Shown here: positions 34,454 through 49,723 of the stretch, one piece after another
Position numbering within the stretch: the first letter of the stretch is position 1
Layout of the letters: the number at the start of each line of letters is the position of its first letter
DNA from: Prevotella sp. oral taxon 475
GTDB lineage: Bacteria; Bacteroidota; Bacteroidia; Bacteroidales; Bacteroidaceae
NCBI RefSeq assembly: GCF_018127805.1
Contig: NZ_CP072334.1
Coordinates: 372,001-436,000 of the forward strand
Direction of reading: 5' to 3'
Length of the DNA stretch: 64,000 nt
The notes under the pieces: model-generated
Databases searched by the model: none
Seen by the model: only the letters and a program-made list of their open reading frames with translations
Told to the model about the DNA's origin: nothing
Position numbers and translations under genes: made by a program

Positions 34454-34526
34454 GCGGAAATAGCTCAGTTGATAGAGCACTAGCCTTCCAAGCTGGGGGT
34501 CGCGGGTTTGAGCCCCGTTTTCCGCT
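34454..34526 (+). tRNA. tRNA-Gly (anticodon TCC)
   Basis: 73 nt with acceptor stem GCGGAAA/TTTCCGC, anticodon loop CTTCCAA with TCC at 34487-34489, and T-loop GGTTTGAGCC (TTTGAGC rather than TTCGAAT). CCA is not encoded. Confidence 0.93.
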
Positions 34527-34535
34527 CTAACCAAT

Positions 34536-34607
<72 letters not shown>

Positions 34608-34675
34608 CTATCACGGGTTCTTTTTGCATTGGAAAACCATTTGATAAATCAATTCATAAATAAAAAACAAAAGCT

Positions 34676-35866
34676 ATGGCTAAAGAGACATTTGTGCGTA
34701 CCAAACCGCATGTAAACATTGGTACTATTGGTCACGTAGACCACGGTAAGACCACCTTGACCGCTGCCATTTCTAAGGTTCTCCATGAGAAGGGCTTCGG
34801 TTCTGAAGAGATTAAGTCTTTCGACCAGATTGACAACGCCCCCGAAGAAAAAGAGCGTGGTATCACCATCAACACCGCTCACATCGAGTACGAAACGGCT
34901 AACCGCCACTATGCACACGTTGACTGTCCGGGTCACGCCGACTATGTGAAGAACATGGTAACGGGTGCTGCTCAGATGGACGGTGCCATTATCGTAGTTG
35001 CTGCCACTGACGGTCCTATGCCTCAGACTCGCGAACACGTGTTGCTCGCTCGTCAGGTAAACGTTCCGAAGTTGGTTGTTTTCCTGAACAAGTGCGATAT
35101 GGTGGAAGACGAAGAAATGTTGGAACTCGTTGAGATGGAAATGCGCGAGCTGCTCGATCAGTACGAGTACGATGGCGACAATACTCCTATCATCCGTGGT
35201 TCTGCCCTTGGTGCACTAAACGGTGTTGACAAGTGGGTTGATTCGGTAATGCAATTGATGGATGCCGTTGATACTTGGATTCCTCTGCCTCCTCGTGAAG
35301 TGGACAAACCTTTCTTGATGCCTGTTGAAGACGTGTTCTCGATCACTGGTCGTGGTACCGTTGCTACGGGTCGTATCGAAACGGGTAAAGTGAAAGTGGG
35401 CGACGAAGTTGAGTTGCTCGGTCTCGGTGAAGACAAGAAGTGCGTTGTAACAGGTGTTGAAATGTTCCGCAAGCTGCTCGAAGAGGGTGAAGCTGGTGAC
35501 AACGTAGGTCTGTTGCTCCGTGGTATCGATAAGAATGAAATCAAGCGCGGTATGGTGCTTTGCCATCCGGGTCAGATCAAACCTCACAAGAAGTTCAAGG
35601 CTTCTGTATACGTTCTGAAGAAAGAAGAAGGTGGTCGTCATACACCATTCGGTAACAAGTATCGTCCTCAGTTCTATCTGCGTACGATGGACTGTACCGG
35701 TGAAATCACTCTTCCCGAAGGCGTAGAGATGGTAATGCCTGGCGATAACGTAGAGATCACAGTAGATCTTATCTACGCAGTTGCCCTGAATGTAGGTCTC
35801 CGTTTCGCTATCCGCGAAGGTGGACGTACGGTAGGTGCAGGCCAGATTACCGAAATTATTGAATAA
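34676..35866 (+). CDS. tuf: Elongation factor Tu
   Basis: A 396-residue full-length translation GTPase that delivers aminoacyl-tRNA to the ribosome. The G1 motif GHVDHGKT is at residues 19-26, followed by DCPGHADY (G3) and NKCD (G4). The beta-barrel domains 2 and 3 end in [19 protein letters not shown]. The gene follows four tRNA genes and is followed by a terminator and trnW, the usual bacterial arrangement tRNA-tuf-tRNA-secE. One copy is present in the window. Confidence 0.98.
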   Translation: MAKETFVRTKPHVNIGTIGHVDHGKTTLTAAISKVLHEKGFGSEEIKSFDQIDNAPEEKERGITINTAHIEYETANRHYAHVDCPGHADYVKNMVTGAAQMDGAIIVVAATDGPMPQTREHVLLARQVNVPKLVVFLNKCDMVEDEEMLELVEMEMRELLDQYEYDGDNTPIIRGSALGALNGVDKWVDSVMQLMDAVDTWIPLPPREVDKPFLMPVEDVFSITGRGTVATGRIETGKVKVGDEVELLGLGEDKKCVVTGVEMFRKLLEEGEAGDNVGLLLRGIDKNEIKRGMVLCHPGQIKPHKKFKASVYVLKKEEGGRHTPFGNKYRPQFYLRTMDCTGEITLPEGVEMVMPGDNVEITVDLIYAVALNVGLRFAIREGGRTVGAGQITEIIE

Positions 35867-35890
35867 TCATAGCTTCGGCTATATTCAATA

Positions 35891-35927
35891 TCGGGATTCC
35901 CGTAACTCGGGTTGCGGGAATCTTTTT
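35891..35927 (+). terminator. Rho-independent terminator of tuf, abutting trnW
   Basis: GATTCCCG (35895-35902) pairs with CGGGAATC (35915-35922), followed by five T (35923-35927). The next base is the first base of tRNA-Trp, so readthrough must feed the downstream genes unless trnW has another promoter. Confidence 0.75.
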
Positions 35928-36000
35928 ACGGGAATAGCTCAGTTGGTAGAGCATCGGTCTCCAAAACCGAGGGTCGTGGGTTCGAGTCCTCCTTCCCGTG
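35928..36000 (+). tRNA. tRNA-Trp (anticodon CCA)
   Basis: 73 nt with acceptor stem ACGGGAA/TTCCCGT, anticodon stem TCGGT/ACCGA around CTCCAAA, CCA at 35961-35963 and T-arm GGGTTCGAGTCC. It lies 16 nt before secE, an arrangement common to many bacteria. Confidence 0.96.
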
Positions 36001-36016
36001 CAAACAAGAAGATAAT

Positions 36017-36208
36017 ATGTTTAAAAAGATAGTAAACTATAGCAAGGCTTGTTACAGCGAGCTTGCGCATAATACTACTTGGCCTACGCGTGCCGAACTT
36101 ACTCACAGTGCAATGGTTGTATTATCTGCTTCCCTTGTCATTGCAGTTGTGGTGTTCATTATGGATAGCGCGTTTAGGTTTGTTATGGGTACGGTCTATC
36201 CACATTAA
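36017..36208 (+). CDS. secE: Preprotein translocase subunit SecE
   Basis: A 63-residue protein with one membrane helix (about residues 33-54, MVVLSASLVIAVVVFIMDSA) after the amphipathic segment with the conserved TTWPTRAEL. It is the short single-span form of SecE and stabilises SecY. The open frame extends upstream through trnW, but the ATG at 36017 gives the family N-terminus MFKKIVNYSKAC. nusG follows 15 nt downstream. Confidence 0.95.
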   Translation: MFKKIVNYSKACYSELAHNTTWPTRAELTHSAMVVLSASLVIAVVVFIMDSAFRFVMGTVYPH

Positions 36209-36223
36209 TCGCTTAGAGGAAAG

Positions 36224-36769
36224 ATGGCAGAGACATTGAAAAATTGGTATGTGCTTCGTGCTGTTAGTGGAAAAGAAGCCAAGGTGAAAGAATACATCGA
36301 GGCGGAAATGAAACATAACCCGTTGCTCCAGTCGCGTGTTTTTCAGGTTTTGATACCTATGGAGAAGCAGGCGTCGTTGCGTAATGGCAAACGTGTTGAG
36401 AAAGAGAAGATCAGTCTTCCCGGATACGTGTTTGTCGAAGCCGACTTAAAAGGAGAGGTGGCACATGCTTTGAGATTCATGCCGAATGTTCTGGGTTTCC
36501 TTGGCGGTTTGGATTCGCCCTCACCCGTACCACAATCTGATATCAACCGTATGCTTGGAGCTGCAGAGAACACGGAGTTGGAAAATGGTATTGCCATTCC
36601 TTACGTCGTGGACGAAACAGTGAAAGTGGTAGATGGACCTTTTAGCGGTTTCTCTGGTATCATCGAAGAGGTGAACGCCGAGAAGCATAAGCTGAAAGTG
36701 ATGGTCAAGATCTTTGGACGTAAAACGCCCTTGGAGTTAGGTTTTATGCAAGTTGAAAAAGAAGGCTGA
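36224..36769 (+). CDS. nusG: Transcription termination/antitermination protein NusG
   Basis: A 181-residue NusG with the N-terminal NGN domain ([20 protein letters not shown]..., [12 protein letters not shown]) and the C-terminal KOW domain ([35 protein letters not shown]). It binds RNA polymerase beta', affects pausing and Rho, and links to ribosomes via S10. It lies between secE and rplK, as in most bacteria. Confidence 0.97.
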   Translation: MAETLKNWYVLRAVSGKEAKVKEYIEAEMKHNPLLQSRVFQVLIPMEKQASLRNGKRVEKEKISLPGYVFVEADLKGEVAHALRFMPNVLGFLGGLDSPSPVPQSDINRMLGAAENTELENGIAIPYVVDETVKVVDGPFSGFSGIIEEVNAEKHKLKVMVKIFGRKTPLELGFMQVEKEG

Positions 36770-36825
36770 CGTGCAGTTACGGGCACAGAGAGTCTTCAAA
36801 AATCCAAATTTTAATATCAACAAAA

Positions 36826-37266
36826 ATGGCTAAAGAAGTTGCTGGATTAATCAAATTACAGATTAAAGGTGGCGCTGCGAATCCTTCACCTCCCGTAGGT
36901 CCCGCTTTGGGTTCTAAGGGTATCAACATTATGGGATTCTGCAAAGAGTTCAACGCCAGAACCCAGGATAAGGCGGGAAAGGTTATTCCGGTCGTTATCA
37001 CTTACTATACGGATAAGTCATTCAGCTTTGAGCTTAAAACTCCTCCCGCAGCAGTGCAGTTGAAAGAAATTGCTAAGGTGAAGAGTGGCTCTGCTCAGCC
37101 AAATCGTCAGAAGGTAGCTTCTGTGACATGGGAGCAGATCAAGGTGATCGCTGAAGATAAAATGAAAGACTTGAACTGTTTTACGGTGGAGTCTGCCATG
37201 AAGCTTATCGCTGGAACAGCAAGAAGTATGGGTATCACTGTCAACGGGGAGTTCCCTGGTAAATAA
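36826..37266 (+). CDS. rplK: 50S ribosomal protein L11
   Basis: A 146-residue full-length uL11. The N-terminal domain has [37 protein letters not shown], followed by the RNA-binding C-terminal domain ([16 protein letters not shown] at the end). It forms the GTPase-associated centre with 23S rRNA. It is cotranscribed with rplA 19 nt downstream. Confidence 0.98.
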   Translation: MAKEVAGLIKLQIKGGAANPSPPVGPALGSKGINIMGFCKEFNARTQDKAGKVIPVVITYYTDKSFSFELKTPPAAVQLKEIAKVKSGSAQPNRQKVASVTWEQIKVIAEDKMKDLNCFTVESAMKLIAGTARSMGITVNGEFPGK

Positions 37267-37285
37267 TTAAACTTCAATTAAGAAA

Positions 37286-37978
37286 ATGAGTAAACTGACA
37301 AAAAAGCAAAAATCAGTAGCTGATAAGATTGAAGCAGGGAAGGCCTATACGTTGAAAGAGGCTGCAGAGTTGGTCAAAGAAGTTACGACAACTCAGTTTG
37401 ATGCTTCTGTCGATATCGACGTTCGTTTAGGCGTTGACCCGCGTAAGGCCAATCAGATGGTTCGCGGTGTGGTGACGTTGCCCAATGGAACCGGTAAGGT
37501 TACTCGTGTTCTCTGCTTGTGTACGCCGGACGCTGAGGCTGCAGCCAAGGAGGCCGGAGCCGACTATGTAGGTCTTGACGAGTATATCGAAAAGATCAAA
37601 GGCGGTTGGACCGACATCGATGTCATTATTACTATGCCTTCTTGTATGGGTAAGGTCGGCTCTGTAGGTCGTATTCTCGGTCCTCGCGGACTCATGCCTA
37701 ACCCCAAGAGCGGTACGGTAACAATGGATGTAGCTAAGGCAGTAAAAGATATTAAGGCCGGTAAGATCGATTTTAAAGTTGACAAGGCGGGTATCATCCA
37801 TACGTCAATCGGTAAAGTGTCTTTCACACCTGAGCAGATCTATCAGAATGCAAAGGAATTCGTTTCTACTGTAGTCAAACTGAAGCCTGCTGCTGCTAAA
37901 GGTACATATCTCAAGAGTATCTTTATTTCAAGCACAATGAGTAAGGGTATCAAGATTGATCCGAAATCAGTTGAATAA
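37286..37978 (+). CDS. rplA: 50S ribosomal protein L1
   Basis: A 230-residue uL1, full length. Typical segments are [41 protein letters not shown] and the C-terminal [20 protein letters not shown]. It forms the L1 stalk at the E site. In many bacteria it also represses its own operon by binding the rplK leader; no such site was identified here. Confidence 0.98.
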   Translation: MSKLTKKQKSVADKIEAGKAYTLKEAAELVKEVTTTQFDASVDIDVRLGVDPRKANQMVRGVVTLPNGTGKVTRVLCLCTPDAEAAAKEAGADYVGLDEYIEKIKGGWTDIDVIITMPSCMGKVGSVGRILGPRGLMPNPKSGTVTMDVAKAVKDIKAGKIDFKVDKAGIIHTSIGKVSFTPEQIYQNAKEFVSTVVKLKPAAAKGTYLKSIFISSTMSKGIKIDPKSVE

Positions 37979-37996
37979 CTCTAAAAGTTTTGTAAA

Positions 37997-38515
37997 ATGA
38001 AGAAAGAAGTAAAAGATACTATCATTGTAGAACTTGGTAAGAAGCTGAAAGAGTATCCTCATTTCTATCTTGTAGATCTTGCCGGGCTTAACGCTGAGGC
38101 AACAACCAAGTTGCGCGCAACTTGCTTCAAGAGGGAAATTAAGCTTTCTGTTGTGAAGAATACCCTTCTGCACAAAGCTTTTGAGGCTTCAGATATTGAT
38201 TTCGAACCTTTGTACGGCACCTTGAAAGGAACGACTGCAATCATGTTCACCACGGTTGCTAACGAACCTGCAAAACTGCTGAAGGACTATAAGAAAGAGG
38301 GGATTCCCGCTCTCAAGGCAGCATACGCTGAAGAAAGCTTCTACGTAGGAGCCGACAAACTTGACGAGCTGGTAGCTCTTAAGAGCAAGAACGAAGTTAT
38401 CGCCGATATTGTGGCCTTGCTGCAATCACCCGCAAAGAACGTTATCTCTGCTCTTCAATCAGGTGGCAATACCATTCATGGTGTGCTTAAAACCTTGGGC
38501 GAACGTCCTGAATAA
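37997..38515 (+). CDS. rplJ: 50S ribosomal protein L10
   Basis: A 172-residue uL10. The N-terminal rRNA-binding domain (MKKEVKDTIIVELGKKLKEYPHFYLVDLAGLNAEATTKLR...) precedes a C-terminal helix that carries L7/L12 dimers (ALLQSPAKNVISALQSGGNTIHGVLKTLGERPE). It is followed by a 109-bp spacer with a hairpin and then rplL. Confidence 0.97.
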   Translation: MKKEVKDTIIVELGKKLKEYPHFYLVDLAGLNAEATTKLRATCFKREIKLSVVKNTLLHKAFEASDIDFEPLYGTLKGTTAIMFTTVANEPAKLLKDYKKEGIPALKAAYAEESFYVGADKLDELVALKSKNEVIADIVALLQSPAKNVISALQSGGNTIHGVLKTLGERPE

Positions 38516-38519
38516 TTCG

Positions 38520-38571
38520 TTGAACCTTCCTCTTGTGGCATAGATGAAACAGTGTTCCTGAGGGAGTTCAA
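38520..38571 (+). other. Hairpin in the rplJ-rplL spacer
   Basis: TTGAAC with the adjoining CTTCCTC (38520-38532) pairs with GAGGGAG and TTCAA (38560-38571), with one bulge. No T-tract follows. It may be a processing or stability element that lets rplL be expressed above rplJ, as its fourfold stoichiometry requires. The role is inferred. Confidence 0.4.
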
Positions 38572-38624
38572 TTAAAAGTCAATCAACAATACTTATATTA
38601 AAAACAATTAAAACTTAGAATAAA

Positions 38625-39005
38625 ATGGCAGATATTAAAGCTATCGCTGAAGAATTGGTAAATTTGACAGTAAAGGAAGTAAACGAGTTGGCAACAGTCC
38701 TCAAGGACGAGTATGGTATTGAGCCCGCCGCTGCAGCTGTTGCTGTTGCTGCTGGTCCCGCAGCTGGTGGTGCAGCAGGTGGCGCAGAAGAGAAATCGTC
38801 GTTCGACGTAGTTCTCGTTGATGCTGGTGCTGCTAAACTTCAGGTAGTAAAGGCTGTTAAAGAAGCTTGCGGTTTGGGTCTGAAGGAAGCCAAAGAGCTT
38901 GTAGACGGAGTTCCCTCTACCTTGAAGGAAGGTATGTCTAAGGACGAGGCTGAGAACCTGAAGAAGGCTATTGAGGAAGCTGGTGCCAAGGTTGAGCTGA
39001 AATAA
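38625..39005 (+). CDS. rplL: 50S ribosomal protein L7/L12
   Basis: A 126-residue bL12: N-terminal dimerisation helices ([26 protein letters not shown]), an Ala/Gly-rich hinge (about residues 38-53) and the C-terminal factor-binding domain ([40 protein letters not shown]). It recruits translational GTPases. A terminator-like hairpin follows before rpoB. Confidence 0.98.
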   Translation: MADIKAIAEELVNLTVKEVNELATVLKDEYGIEPAAAAVAVAAGPAAGGAAGGAEEKSSFDVVLVDAGAAKLQVVKAVKEACGLGLKEAKELVDGVPSTLKEGMSKDEAENLKKAIEEAGAKVELK

Positions 39006-39027
39006 GCTGAGCCACAACGCTAAATAC

Positions 39028-39067
39028 GGTTAGGATTTGCCCGGTAGGTGAGTCCTAACCTTTTTGT
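39028..39067 (+). terminator. Terminator or attenuator between rplL and rpoB
   Basis: GGTTAGGA (39028-39035) pairs with TCCTAACC (39053-39060), followed by T5. It probably ends part of the transcripts, so that rpoBC are made at a lower level than the ribosomal proteins. No clear promoter is seen between it and rpoB. Confidence 0.7.
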
Positions 39068-39129
39068 GTCTTTTCTATTGTTGAATGGCACTTCTTATTC
39101 CTACCACACATTATATAATATAATATTGA

Positions 39130-42100
39130 ATGGCTTCAAAAATTGTTGATAACAGAGTAAATTTCGCCAGCGTTCACAATCCGATGCCCTATCCGGATTT
39201 CCTCGATGTGCAGTTAAAGTCTTTCAAGGACTTCTTACAGTTAGACACGCCCCCCGAGGAACGCAAGAACGACGGTTTGTATAAGGTTTTCGCAGAGAAC
39301 TTCCCCATAACCGACACACGGAACAATTTCGTTCTTGAGTTCCTTGACTACTATATCGACCCGCCGCGTTACACCATCGACGAGTGTCTCGAACGCGGCC
39401 TTACGTATAGCGTGCCTTTGAAGGCTAAGATGAAGCTATACTGCACCGACCCCGATCACGAAGACTTCGGCACCTTTATCCAAGACGTTTTCTTGGGTAC
39501 GATTCCCTATATGACCTCAAACGGCACCTTTGTTATCAACGGTGCCGAGCGTGTAGTGGTGTCGCAGCTGCACCGTTCGCCCGGTGTTTTCTTCGGTCAA
39601 GGCGTGCATGCCAACGGAACAATGCTCTATTCGGCGCGTATCATCCCCTTCAAGGGTTCGTGGATTGAGTTCGCTACCGACATCAACAACGTGATGTATG
39701 CCTACATCGACCGTAAGAAAAAGTTGCCCGTAACGACGCTTTTGCGTGCCATCGGCTACGAAAACGACCGCGACATCCTGCAAATCTTCGACCTTGCCGA
39801 AGAGGTTAAGGTGAATAAGAAGAACATGAAGGAGGCTCTTGGCAAACGCCTTGCTGCTCGTGTGCTGAAGAGTTGGAATGAAGACTTCGTTGACGAAGAT
39901 ACTGGCGAAGTTGTATCCATTGAGCGAAACGAGGTGATTATGGAGCGCGAAACGGAAATTACCGAAGAAAACGTTGGCGAGATTCTCGACAGCGGCGTTT
40001 CTACCGTGCTACTTCACAAGGACGCCGACGCAGCCAACAAGTTCTCGATCATCTTCAACACGTTGGCCAAAGACCCCAGCAACTCTGAAAAAGAGGCTGT
40101 GCTGTACATCTATCGTCAGCTCCGCAATGCCGATCCTGCCGACGATGCCAGTGCAAGGGAAGTATTCCAAAACCTCTTCTTCTCCGACAAGCGATACGAC
40201 TTGGGCGAAGTAGGACGCTACCGCATCAACAAAAAGCTGGGGCTTGACACTGATATGGACACCCGCGTGCTGACCAAAGACGATATTATTGAGATTATCA
40301 AGTATCTCATTCAGTTGGTTAACTCTAACGCTACAGTTGACGATATCGACCACTTGAGCAACCGTCGTGTACGTACCGTGGGCGAACAGCTGGCCAACCA
40401 ATTCTCTATAGGATTGGCTCGTATGAGCCGTACCATTCGCGAACGCATGAATGTACGCGACAATGAGGTGTTCACACCCACCGATTTGATTAACGCCAAA
40501 ACCATTTCTAGCGTTATCAACTCGTTCTTCGGCACCAACCCCCTCTCGCAATTCATGGACCAAACCAACCCCCTAGCCGAGGTTACGCACAAGCGCCGCC
40601 TTTCGGCTCTCGGTCCTGGTGGTCTTTCTCGCGAACGTGCAGGTTTCGAAGTGCGCGACGTCCACTATACGCACTATGGACGCCTTTGTCCCATCGAGAG
40701 TCCTGAAGGTCCCAACATCGGACTTATTTCTTCACTTTGCGTATACGCCAACATCAACGAACTTGGTTTTATCGAAACGCCTTATCGTAATGTTAACAAT
40801 GGCGTCGTAGATCTCGACAATAAGAATCTGGTATATCTCACCGCCGAGGAGGAAGAAGATCACATCATCGGACAGGGGAACGCACCGTTGAACGAAGACG
40901 GAACCTTTATCCGCGAGGTGGTTAAATGCCGCCAGGATGCCGACTTCCCAGTAGCTGCACCCTCCGAGGTAGACCTCATGGACGTGTCGCCTCAGCAGAT
41001 TGCATCTGTATCTGCAAGCCTCATCCCCTTCTTGGAGCACGACGACGGTCACCGCGCATTGATGGGATGTAACATGATGCGCCAGGCAGTACCCCTACTC
41101 CACAACGATGCGCCCATCGTAGGTACAGGCTTAGAGAAGCAAGTTTGCGAAGACTCGCGTACCATGATTACAGCCGAAGGCGATGGTGTTATCGACTATG
41201 TTGACGCCACCACCATCCGTATTCTATACGATCGCACCGAAGACGAAGAGTATGTAAGCTTCGAACCCGCATTGAAAGAATACCGAGTGCCCAAGTTCCG
41301 CCGTACAAACCAAAACATGACCATCGATCTTCGCCCCATCTGCGTGAAGGGGCAACGTGTTAAGGCTGGCGATATACTTACCGAAGGCTATGCCACCGAG
41401 AATGGAGAACTGGCCCTTGGCCGTAACCTTCTCGTGGCTTACATGCCGTGGAAGGGTTACAACTACGAAGACGCCATCGTGCTTTCCGAGCGCTTGGTAC
41501 GCGACGACGTGCTCACTTCGGTTCACGTTGACGAATATTCACTCGACGTTCGCGAAACCAAACGTGGTGTAGAAGAGTTTACTAGCGACATCCCCAACGT
41601 GAGCGAAGAGGCCACAAAAGACCTCGACGACAATGGTGTGGTACGTGTTGGTGCACGTATTGAGCCAGGCGACATCCTCATTGGTAAGATTTCGCCAAAG
41701 GGAGAAAGCGATCCTTCACCCGAAGAAAAGCTGCTTCGTGCCATCTTCGGCGATAAGGCTGGCGACGTTAAAGACTCGTCACTCAAGGCTAACCCCTCGC
41801 TCAGTGGTGTAGTTATCGACAAGAAATTGTTCTCGCGTGCCATTAAGACCCGCGAATCGAAGAAGCAAGACAAGGTTATTCTTGCCAAGATAGACGAAGA
41901 ATACGAGGCTAAGAACGAAGACCTCAAGGACATTCTGGTAGACAAACTCCTCGAACTCACCGAAGACAAGGTGTCGCAGGGCGTTAAAGACTATACAGGT
42001 GCCGAAATTATCAATAAGGGTAGCAAGTTCACCGCGGCAACGCTCAAGAACTTGGAATACGATGGCATTCAGTCTAGCGACTGGACCGACGATGCCCATA

Positions 42101-42942
42101 CGAACGATTTGATACAAAAGCTCATCATGAACTACATCCGCAAGTACAAGCTGTTGGATGCAGAGCTTAAGCGTCGCAAGTTCGCCATCACCATTGGCGA
42201 CGAACTGCCCTCGGGTATTCTCCAAATGGCCAAGGTGTATGTTGCCAAGAAACGCAAGATTGGCGTGGGTGATAAGCTGGCCGGACGACATGGTAACAAG
42301 GGTATCGTTTCTAAGGTAGTGCGCATGGAAGACATGCCATTCCTCGAAGACGGACGTCCAGTCGACCTCGTACTCAACCCCTTGGGTGTGCCTTCGCGTA
42401 TGAACTTGGGACAGATTTTCGAGGCCATTCTCGGTGCTGCCGGTAAAAACTTGGGCGTGAAATTCGCTACACCCATCTTCGACGGTGCCAAACTTGAAGA
42501 CCTTTCCGAGTGGACCGACAAGGCAGGATTGCCACGTCTCTGCTCCACTTACCTCTATGACGGCGAGACGGGTGAGAAGTTCGACCAGCCTGCTACCGTG
42601 GGCGTAACCTACTTCTTGAAACTTGGCCACATGGTTGAAGACAAGATGCACGCCCGCTCCATCGGTCCATATTCGCTCATCACGCAGCAACCGCTTGGTG
42701 GTAAAGCGCAGTTTGGTGGACAGCGTTTCGGAGAAATGGAGGTTTGGGCCATCGAGGCCTTCGGTGCAAGTCACATCCTTCAAGAAATCCTCACCATCAA
42801 GTCCGACGACGTTGTTGGCCGTTCCAAGGCTTACGAGGCAATCGTCAAAGGCGAGCCGATGCCCACACCAGGCATCCCCGAGTCGCTCAACGTGCTGCTG
42901 CACGAGCTTCGCGGTCTGGGATTGAGCATCAAGATGGATTAA
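39130..42942 (+). CDS. rpoB: DNA-directed RNA polymerase subunit beta
   Basis: A 1270-residue beta subunit. Conserved regions visible include [11 protein letters not shown], the rifampicin-region strings [33 protein letters not shown] and [25 protein letters not shown], and the C-terminal [28 protein letters not shown]. The rifampicin-region residues that can be read (Gln, Asp, His, Arg, Ser) look like the normal sensitive type. It lies 26 nt before rpoC and is transcribed with it. Confidence 0.98.
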   Translation: MASKIVDNRVNFASVHNPMPYPDFLDVQLKSFKDFLQLDTPPEERKNDGLYKVFAENFPITDTRNNFVLEFLDYYIDPPRYTIDECLERGLTYSVPLKAKMKLYCTDPDHEDFGTFIQDVFLGTIPYMTSNGTFVINGAERVVVSQLHRSPGVFFGQGVHANGTMLYSARIIPFKGSWIEFATDINNVMYAYIDRKKKLPVTTLLRAIGYENDRDILQIFDLAEEVKVNKKNMKEALGKRLAARVLKSWNEDFVDEDTGEVVSIERNEVIMERETEITEENVGEILDSGVSTVLLHKDADAANKFSIIFNTLAKDPSNSEKEAVLYIYRQLRNADPADDASAREVFQNLFFSDKRYDLGEVGRYRINKKLGLDTDMDTRVLTKDDIIEIIKYLIQLVNSNATVDDIDHLSNRRVRTVGEQLANQFSIGLARMSRTIRERMNVRDNEVFTPTDLINAKTISSVINSFFGTNPLSQFMDQTNPLAEVTHKRRLSALGPGGLSRERAGFEVRDVHYTHYGRLCPIESPEGPNIGLISSLCVYANINELGFIETPYRNVNNGVVDLDNKNLVYLTAEEEEDHIIGQGNAPLNEDGTFIREVVKCRQDADFPVAAPSEVDLMDVSPQQIASVSASLIPFLEHDDGHRALMGCNMMRQAVPLLHNDAPIVGTGLEKQVCEDSRTMITAEGDGVIDYVDATTIRILYDRTEDEEYVSFEPALKEYRVPKFRRTNQNMTIDLRPICVKGQRVKAGDILTEGYATENGELALGRNLLVAYMPWKGYNYEDAIVLSERLVRDDVLTSVHVDEYSLDVRETKRGVEEFTSDIPNVSEEATKDLDDNGVVRVGARIEPGDILIGKISPKGESDPSPEEKLLRAIFGDKAGDVKDSSLKANPSLSGVVIDKKLFSRAIKTRESKKQDKVILAKIDEEYEAKNEDLKDILVDKLLELTEDKVSQGVKDYTGAEIINKGSKFTAATLKNLEYDGIQSSDWTDDAHTNDLIQKLIMNYIRKYKLLDAELKRRKFAITIGDELPSGILQMAKVYVAKKRKIGVGDKLAGRHGNKGIVSKVVRMEDMPFLEDGRPVDLVLNPLGVPSRMNLGQIFEAILGAAGKNLGVKFATPIFDGAKLEDLSEWTDKAGLPRLCSTYLYDGETGEKFDQPATVGVTYFLKLGHMVEDKMHARSIGPYSLITQQPLGGKAQFGGQRFGEMEVWAIEAFGASHILQEILTIKSDDVVGRSKAYEAIVKGEPMPTPGIPESLNVLLHELRGLGLSIKMD

Positions 42943-42968
42943 TTCACACCCTTAATTGAAAAAGTAAA

Positions 42969-47303
<4,335 letters not shown>

Positions 47304-47343
47304 ACCTGCGGTATCCATCATTCAATTCCGCCTTTCAAGGCGC

Positions 47344-47399
47344 GTATGATCAAAAGAAGGCCATCGGCAATATTGCCGATGGCCTTCTTTTGATCATAC
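47344..47399. terminator. Bidirectional terminator, perfect 56-bp palindrome (rpoC/folK)
   Basis: Every base from 47344 to 47399 is matched by its symmetric partner around 47371/47372 (GGCAATATTGCC at the centre). It gives a GC-rich hairpin GAAGGCCATCGGC.. with T-rich TTCTTTT on both strands, so it can end rpoC (plus) and folK (minus). Confidence 0.9.
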
Positions 47400-47425
47400 C
47401 ACTCTTGCAGACAGTTGAAGAAGGG

Positions 47426-47833
47426 TTAGCGGATTTCGTTAAGTGGCTTCATCACGAATTCGCGTTCGTGCATCAACGGGTGTGGAATTTTCAGGTCAGG
47501 CTCATCGATACACAGGTCGTCATAAAGAAGAATGTCGATGTCGATAGGTCGGTCGTGATACGAACCGTCTGTGCTTTTTTGGCGACGCCCCAGCAAGAGC
47601 TCTATCTTTTGTGTGACGCAGAGCACCTGTCGGGGCGTAAGTGTTGTGCTGCAACATACGGCAGCGTTGAGAAAAGGATGTGGGGAGGAAAATCCCCAGG
47701 GAGCAGTTTCGTGGTAGGAAGACTGCCGTTCGACGGGGCCGACGAGTTTTGCGAGCCACTCAATGGCCCGACCGAGAGTTTGTTCGCGGTTTCCCAGGTT
47801 GGCCCCCAAGCTGAAATAGACGCGGTGGAGCAT
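47426..47833 (-). CDS. folK: 2-amino-4-hydroxy-6-hydroxymethyldihydropteridine pyrophosphokinase (HPPK)
   Basis: A 135-residue folate-pathway enzyme that transfers pyrophosphate from ATP to hydroxymethyldihydropterin. Typical motifs are VYFSLGANLGNRE at the start, SSYHETAPWGF, FLNAAVCCSTTLTPRQVL, the metal-binding RPIDIDILLYDD and IPHPLMHEREFVMKPL. The ATG at 47833 overlaps the queA stop in TGATG, which indicates translational coupling. The frame reaches 47869, but that would lie inside queA. Confidence 0.94.
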   Translation of the reverse strand: MLHRVYFSLGANLGNREQTLGRAIEWLAKLVGPVERQSSYHETAPWGFSSPHPFLNAAVCCSTTLTPRQVLCVTQKIELLLGRRQKSTDGSYHDRPIDIDILLYDDLCIDEPDLKIPHPLMHEREFVMKPLNEIR

Positions 47834-48999
47834 CAATCGTCGAGGATGAGCAGAGCGTCGCCGAAGCAACCGAATCGATAACCGTTCTCCACAGCCTGCC
47901 GATAAGCCTCCATCACGAGGTCATAGCCGCCGAAAGCAGCAGTAGCCATGAGCAAGGTGGAGAAGGGATGATAGAAGTTAGCAATCATCGTGTCGGCCAA
48001 TCCAAAGTCGTAGGGAGGGAAGATAAATCGATTGGTCCATCCGTTATATTCTTTGAGCATATTGTCGGTGCCCACAGCCGTTTCGGTAGCTTTCAAGACA
48101 CTTGTACCGACGGCGCAGATGTGCCGACCATTAGCCTTAGCACGATTAACGATGGAACAGGCATCAGCATCGATACGCATCGCTTCGGAGTCCACTTTGT
48201 GCTTGGTAAGGTCTTCCACTTCAATGTCATGGAAGTTGCCCAGTCCGCAATGCAGCGTAATGAAAGCAGCTTCGATGCCTTTGATTTCCAATCGTTTCAT
48301 GAGTTCTCGACTGAAGTGCAGTCCCGTAGCGGGGGCTGTAACGGCTCCTTCCCGCTGGGCGTAGATCGTTTGGAAGTCCTCCATATCTTCTTCAGTGCCA
48401 TGGTGATTGTTGCGCGCATCGATGATATAGCGTGGCAGAGGCGACTCGCCCAGGGCGAAAAGCGAGCGTTTAAACTCGTCGTGCGGGCAATCATAGAGGA
48501 AGCGAAGGGTGCGTCCGCGACTGGTTGTATTGTCGATCACCTCGGCCACCATCGTACTACTGTCGTCGAAGAAGAGCTTATTGCCGATTCTAATCTTCCT
48601 GGCCGGCTCCACCAATACATCCCAAAGACGCATCTCTTCGTTGAGTTCGCGCAGGAGGAAGACCTCAATCTTCGAGTCAGTCTTCTCTTTCATGCCGTAG
48701 AGTCGGGCGGGGAACACCTTCGTGTCATTGAAGATAAAGGTATCACCTTCGCTAAAATAGTTGATGACATCACGAAACTGTATGAACTCTCCCTGGATGG
48801 GTTTTCCTTTTTTATCCTTTCTAAAGAGGTCGATCTTACCGCTTTTTCTGTGCAATACCATCAAGCGGCACTCGTCGCGACGGGTCATGCGCAGAGTTTC
48901 TTTCTTCCCTTTCTCATTTTCTACCTCGTGATAGATGCTGTGTGGGTATAGGGCGATTTGCTCTTCGGGCAGTTCGAACTTGAATTGTGAGAGTTTCAT
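47833..48999 (-). CDS. queA: S-adenosylmethionine:tRNA ribosyltransferase-isomerase QueA
   Basis: A 388-residue enzyme that makes epoxyqueuosine in tRNA from SAM. Motifs seen include [17 protein letters not shown], the region GESPLPRYI, the string [18 protein letters not shown] and the late [34 protein letters not shown]. An insertion near residues 25-65, rich in Lys and Glu, makes it longer than the roughly 350-residue E. coli protein. It lies 4 nt after truB and overlaps folK by one base. Confidence 0.95.
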   Translation of the reverse strand: MKLSQFKFELPEEQIALYPHSIYHEVENEKGKKETLRMTRRDECRLMVLHRKSGKIDLFRKDKKGKPIQGEFIQFRDVINYFSEGDTFIFNDTKVFPARLYGMKEKTDSKIEVFLLRELNEEMRLWDVLVEPARKIRIGNKLFFDDSSTMVAEVIDNTTSRGRTLRFLYDCPHDEFKRSLFALGESPLPRYIIDARNNHHGTEEDMEDFQTIYAQREGAVTAPATGLHFSRELMKRLEIKGIEAAFITLHCGLGNFHDIEVEDLTKHKVDSEAMRIDADACSIVNRAKANGRHICAVGTSVLKATETAVGTDNMLKEYNGWTNRFIFPPYDFGLADTMIANFYHPFSTLLMATAAFGGYDLVMEAYRQAVENGYRFGCFGDALLILDD

Positions 49000-49003
49000 A
49001 TCT

Positions 49004-49723
49004 TTAATGTGTTTTGAGGGGTGAGTGTTCTATGGGTTGAGCATCGAGCCATTCCTGAAAGGCATCGAGAGAGATACAGTGGTCCACGCCTATCTCTCCC
49101 ACTCGTGTGCGGCGCAAGGCGGTGAGATAGGCACCGCTATGGAGAGCCTTTCCCACATCGCGTGCCAAGGCTCGAATATAGGTACCCTTACCGCAGACGA
49201 TGCGAAGAGAGAGCAGCATGCTATCGGCATCGAAGTCGAGAATTTCTATTTCGTCTATTTGCAGCGTCTTGGCGGCGAGTTCCACGTCTTTTCCTTTTCG
49301 TTTTAGGTCGTAGGCCCGGTTGCCGTTCACTTTACAAGCACTGTAGGAAGGCGGCACCTGTTGTATCTCGCCAATAAAATTTTTCAGCACTTCGGCGATA
49401 GCCTCGCGGGTAATGTGTGCCGTTTCGAAGGTAGCATCAACGGGATGTTCCAGGTCATAGCTCGGCGTGGTAGCCCCCAGTTGCAGTGTTGCTACATACT
49501 CCTTGGTGTGCGCCTGCAGTTCGGCAATGCGTTTGGTCGCCTTTCCCGTGCACAGAATGAGCACGCCTGTAGCCAGCGGATCGAGTGTCCCGGCGTGCCC
49601 GATTTTCACCCGTTTCACGCCCAGTTTGCGCGAAAGGAGATAACGCACCCGAGCCAAGGCACCGAAACTGGTCATCTCGTAGGGCTTGTCGATAGCAATA
49701 ATTTCTCCTGCGTTGAAGTCCAT
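49004..49723 (-). CDS. truB: tRNA pseudouridine(55) synthase TruB
   Basis: A 239-residue enzyme that isomerises U55 in the T-loop of tRNAs. The catalytic Asp lies in [23 protein letters not shown]. Other family strings are [44 protein letters not shown] and [18 protein letters not shown]. The C-terminal PUA domain is absent or minimal, as in short forms. The ATG at 49723 overlaps the uppP stop (TGATG), so the longer frame to 49762 is rejected. Confidence 0.94.
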   Translation of the reverse strand: MDFNAGEIIAIDKPYEMTSFGALARVRYLLSRKLGVKRVKIGHAGTLDPLATGVLILCTGKATKRIAELQAHTKEYVATLQLGATTPSYDLEHPVDATFETAHITREAIAEVLKNFIGEIQQVPPSYSACKVNGNRAYDLKRKGKDVELAAKTLQIDEIEILDFDADSMLLSLRIVCGKGTYIRALARDVGKALHSGAYLTALRRTRVGEIGVDHCISLDAFQEWLDAQPIEHSPLKTH

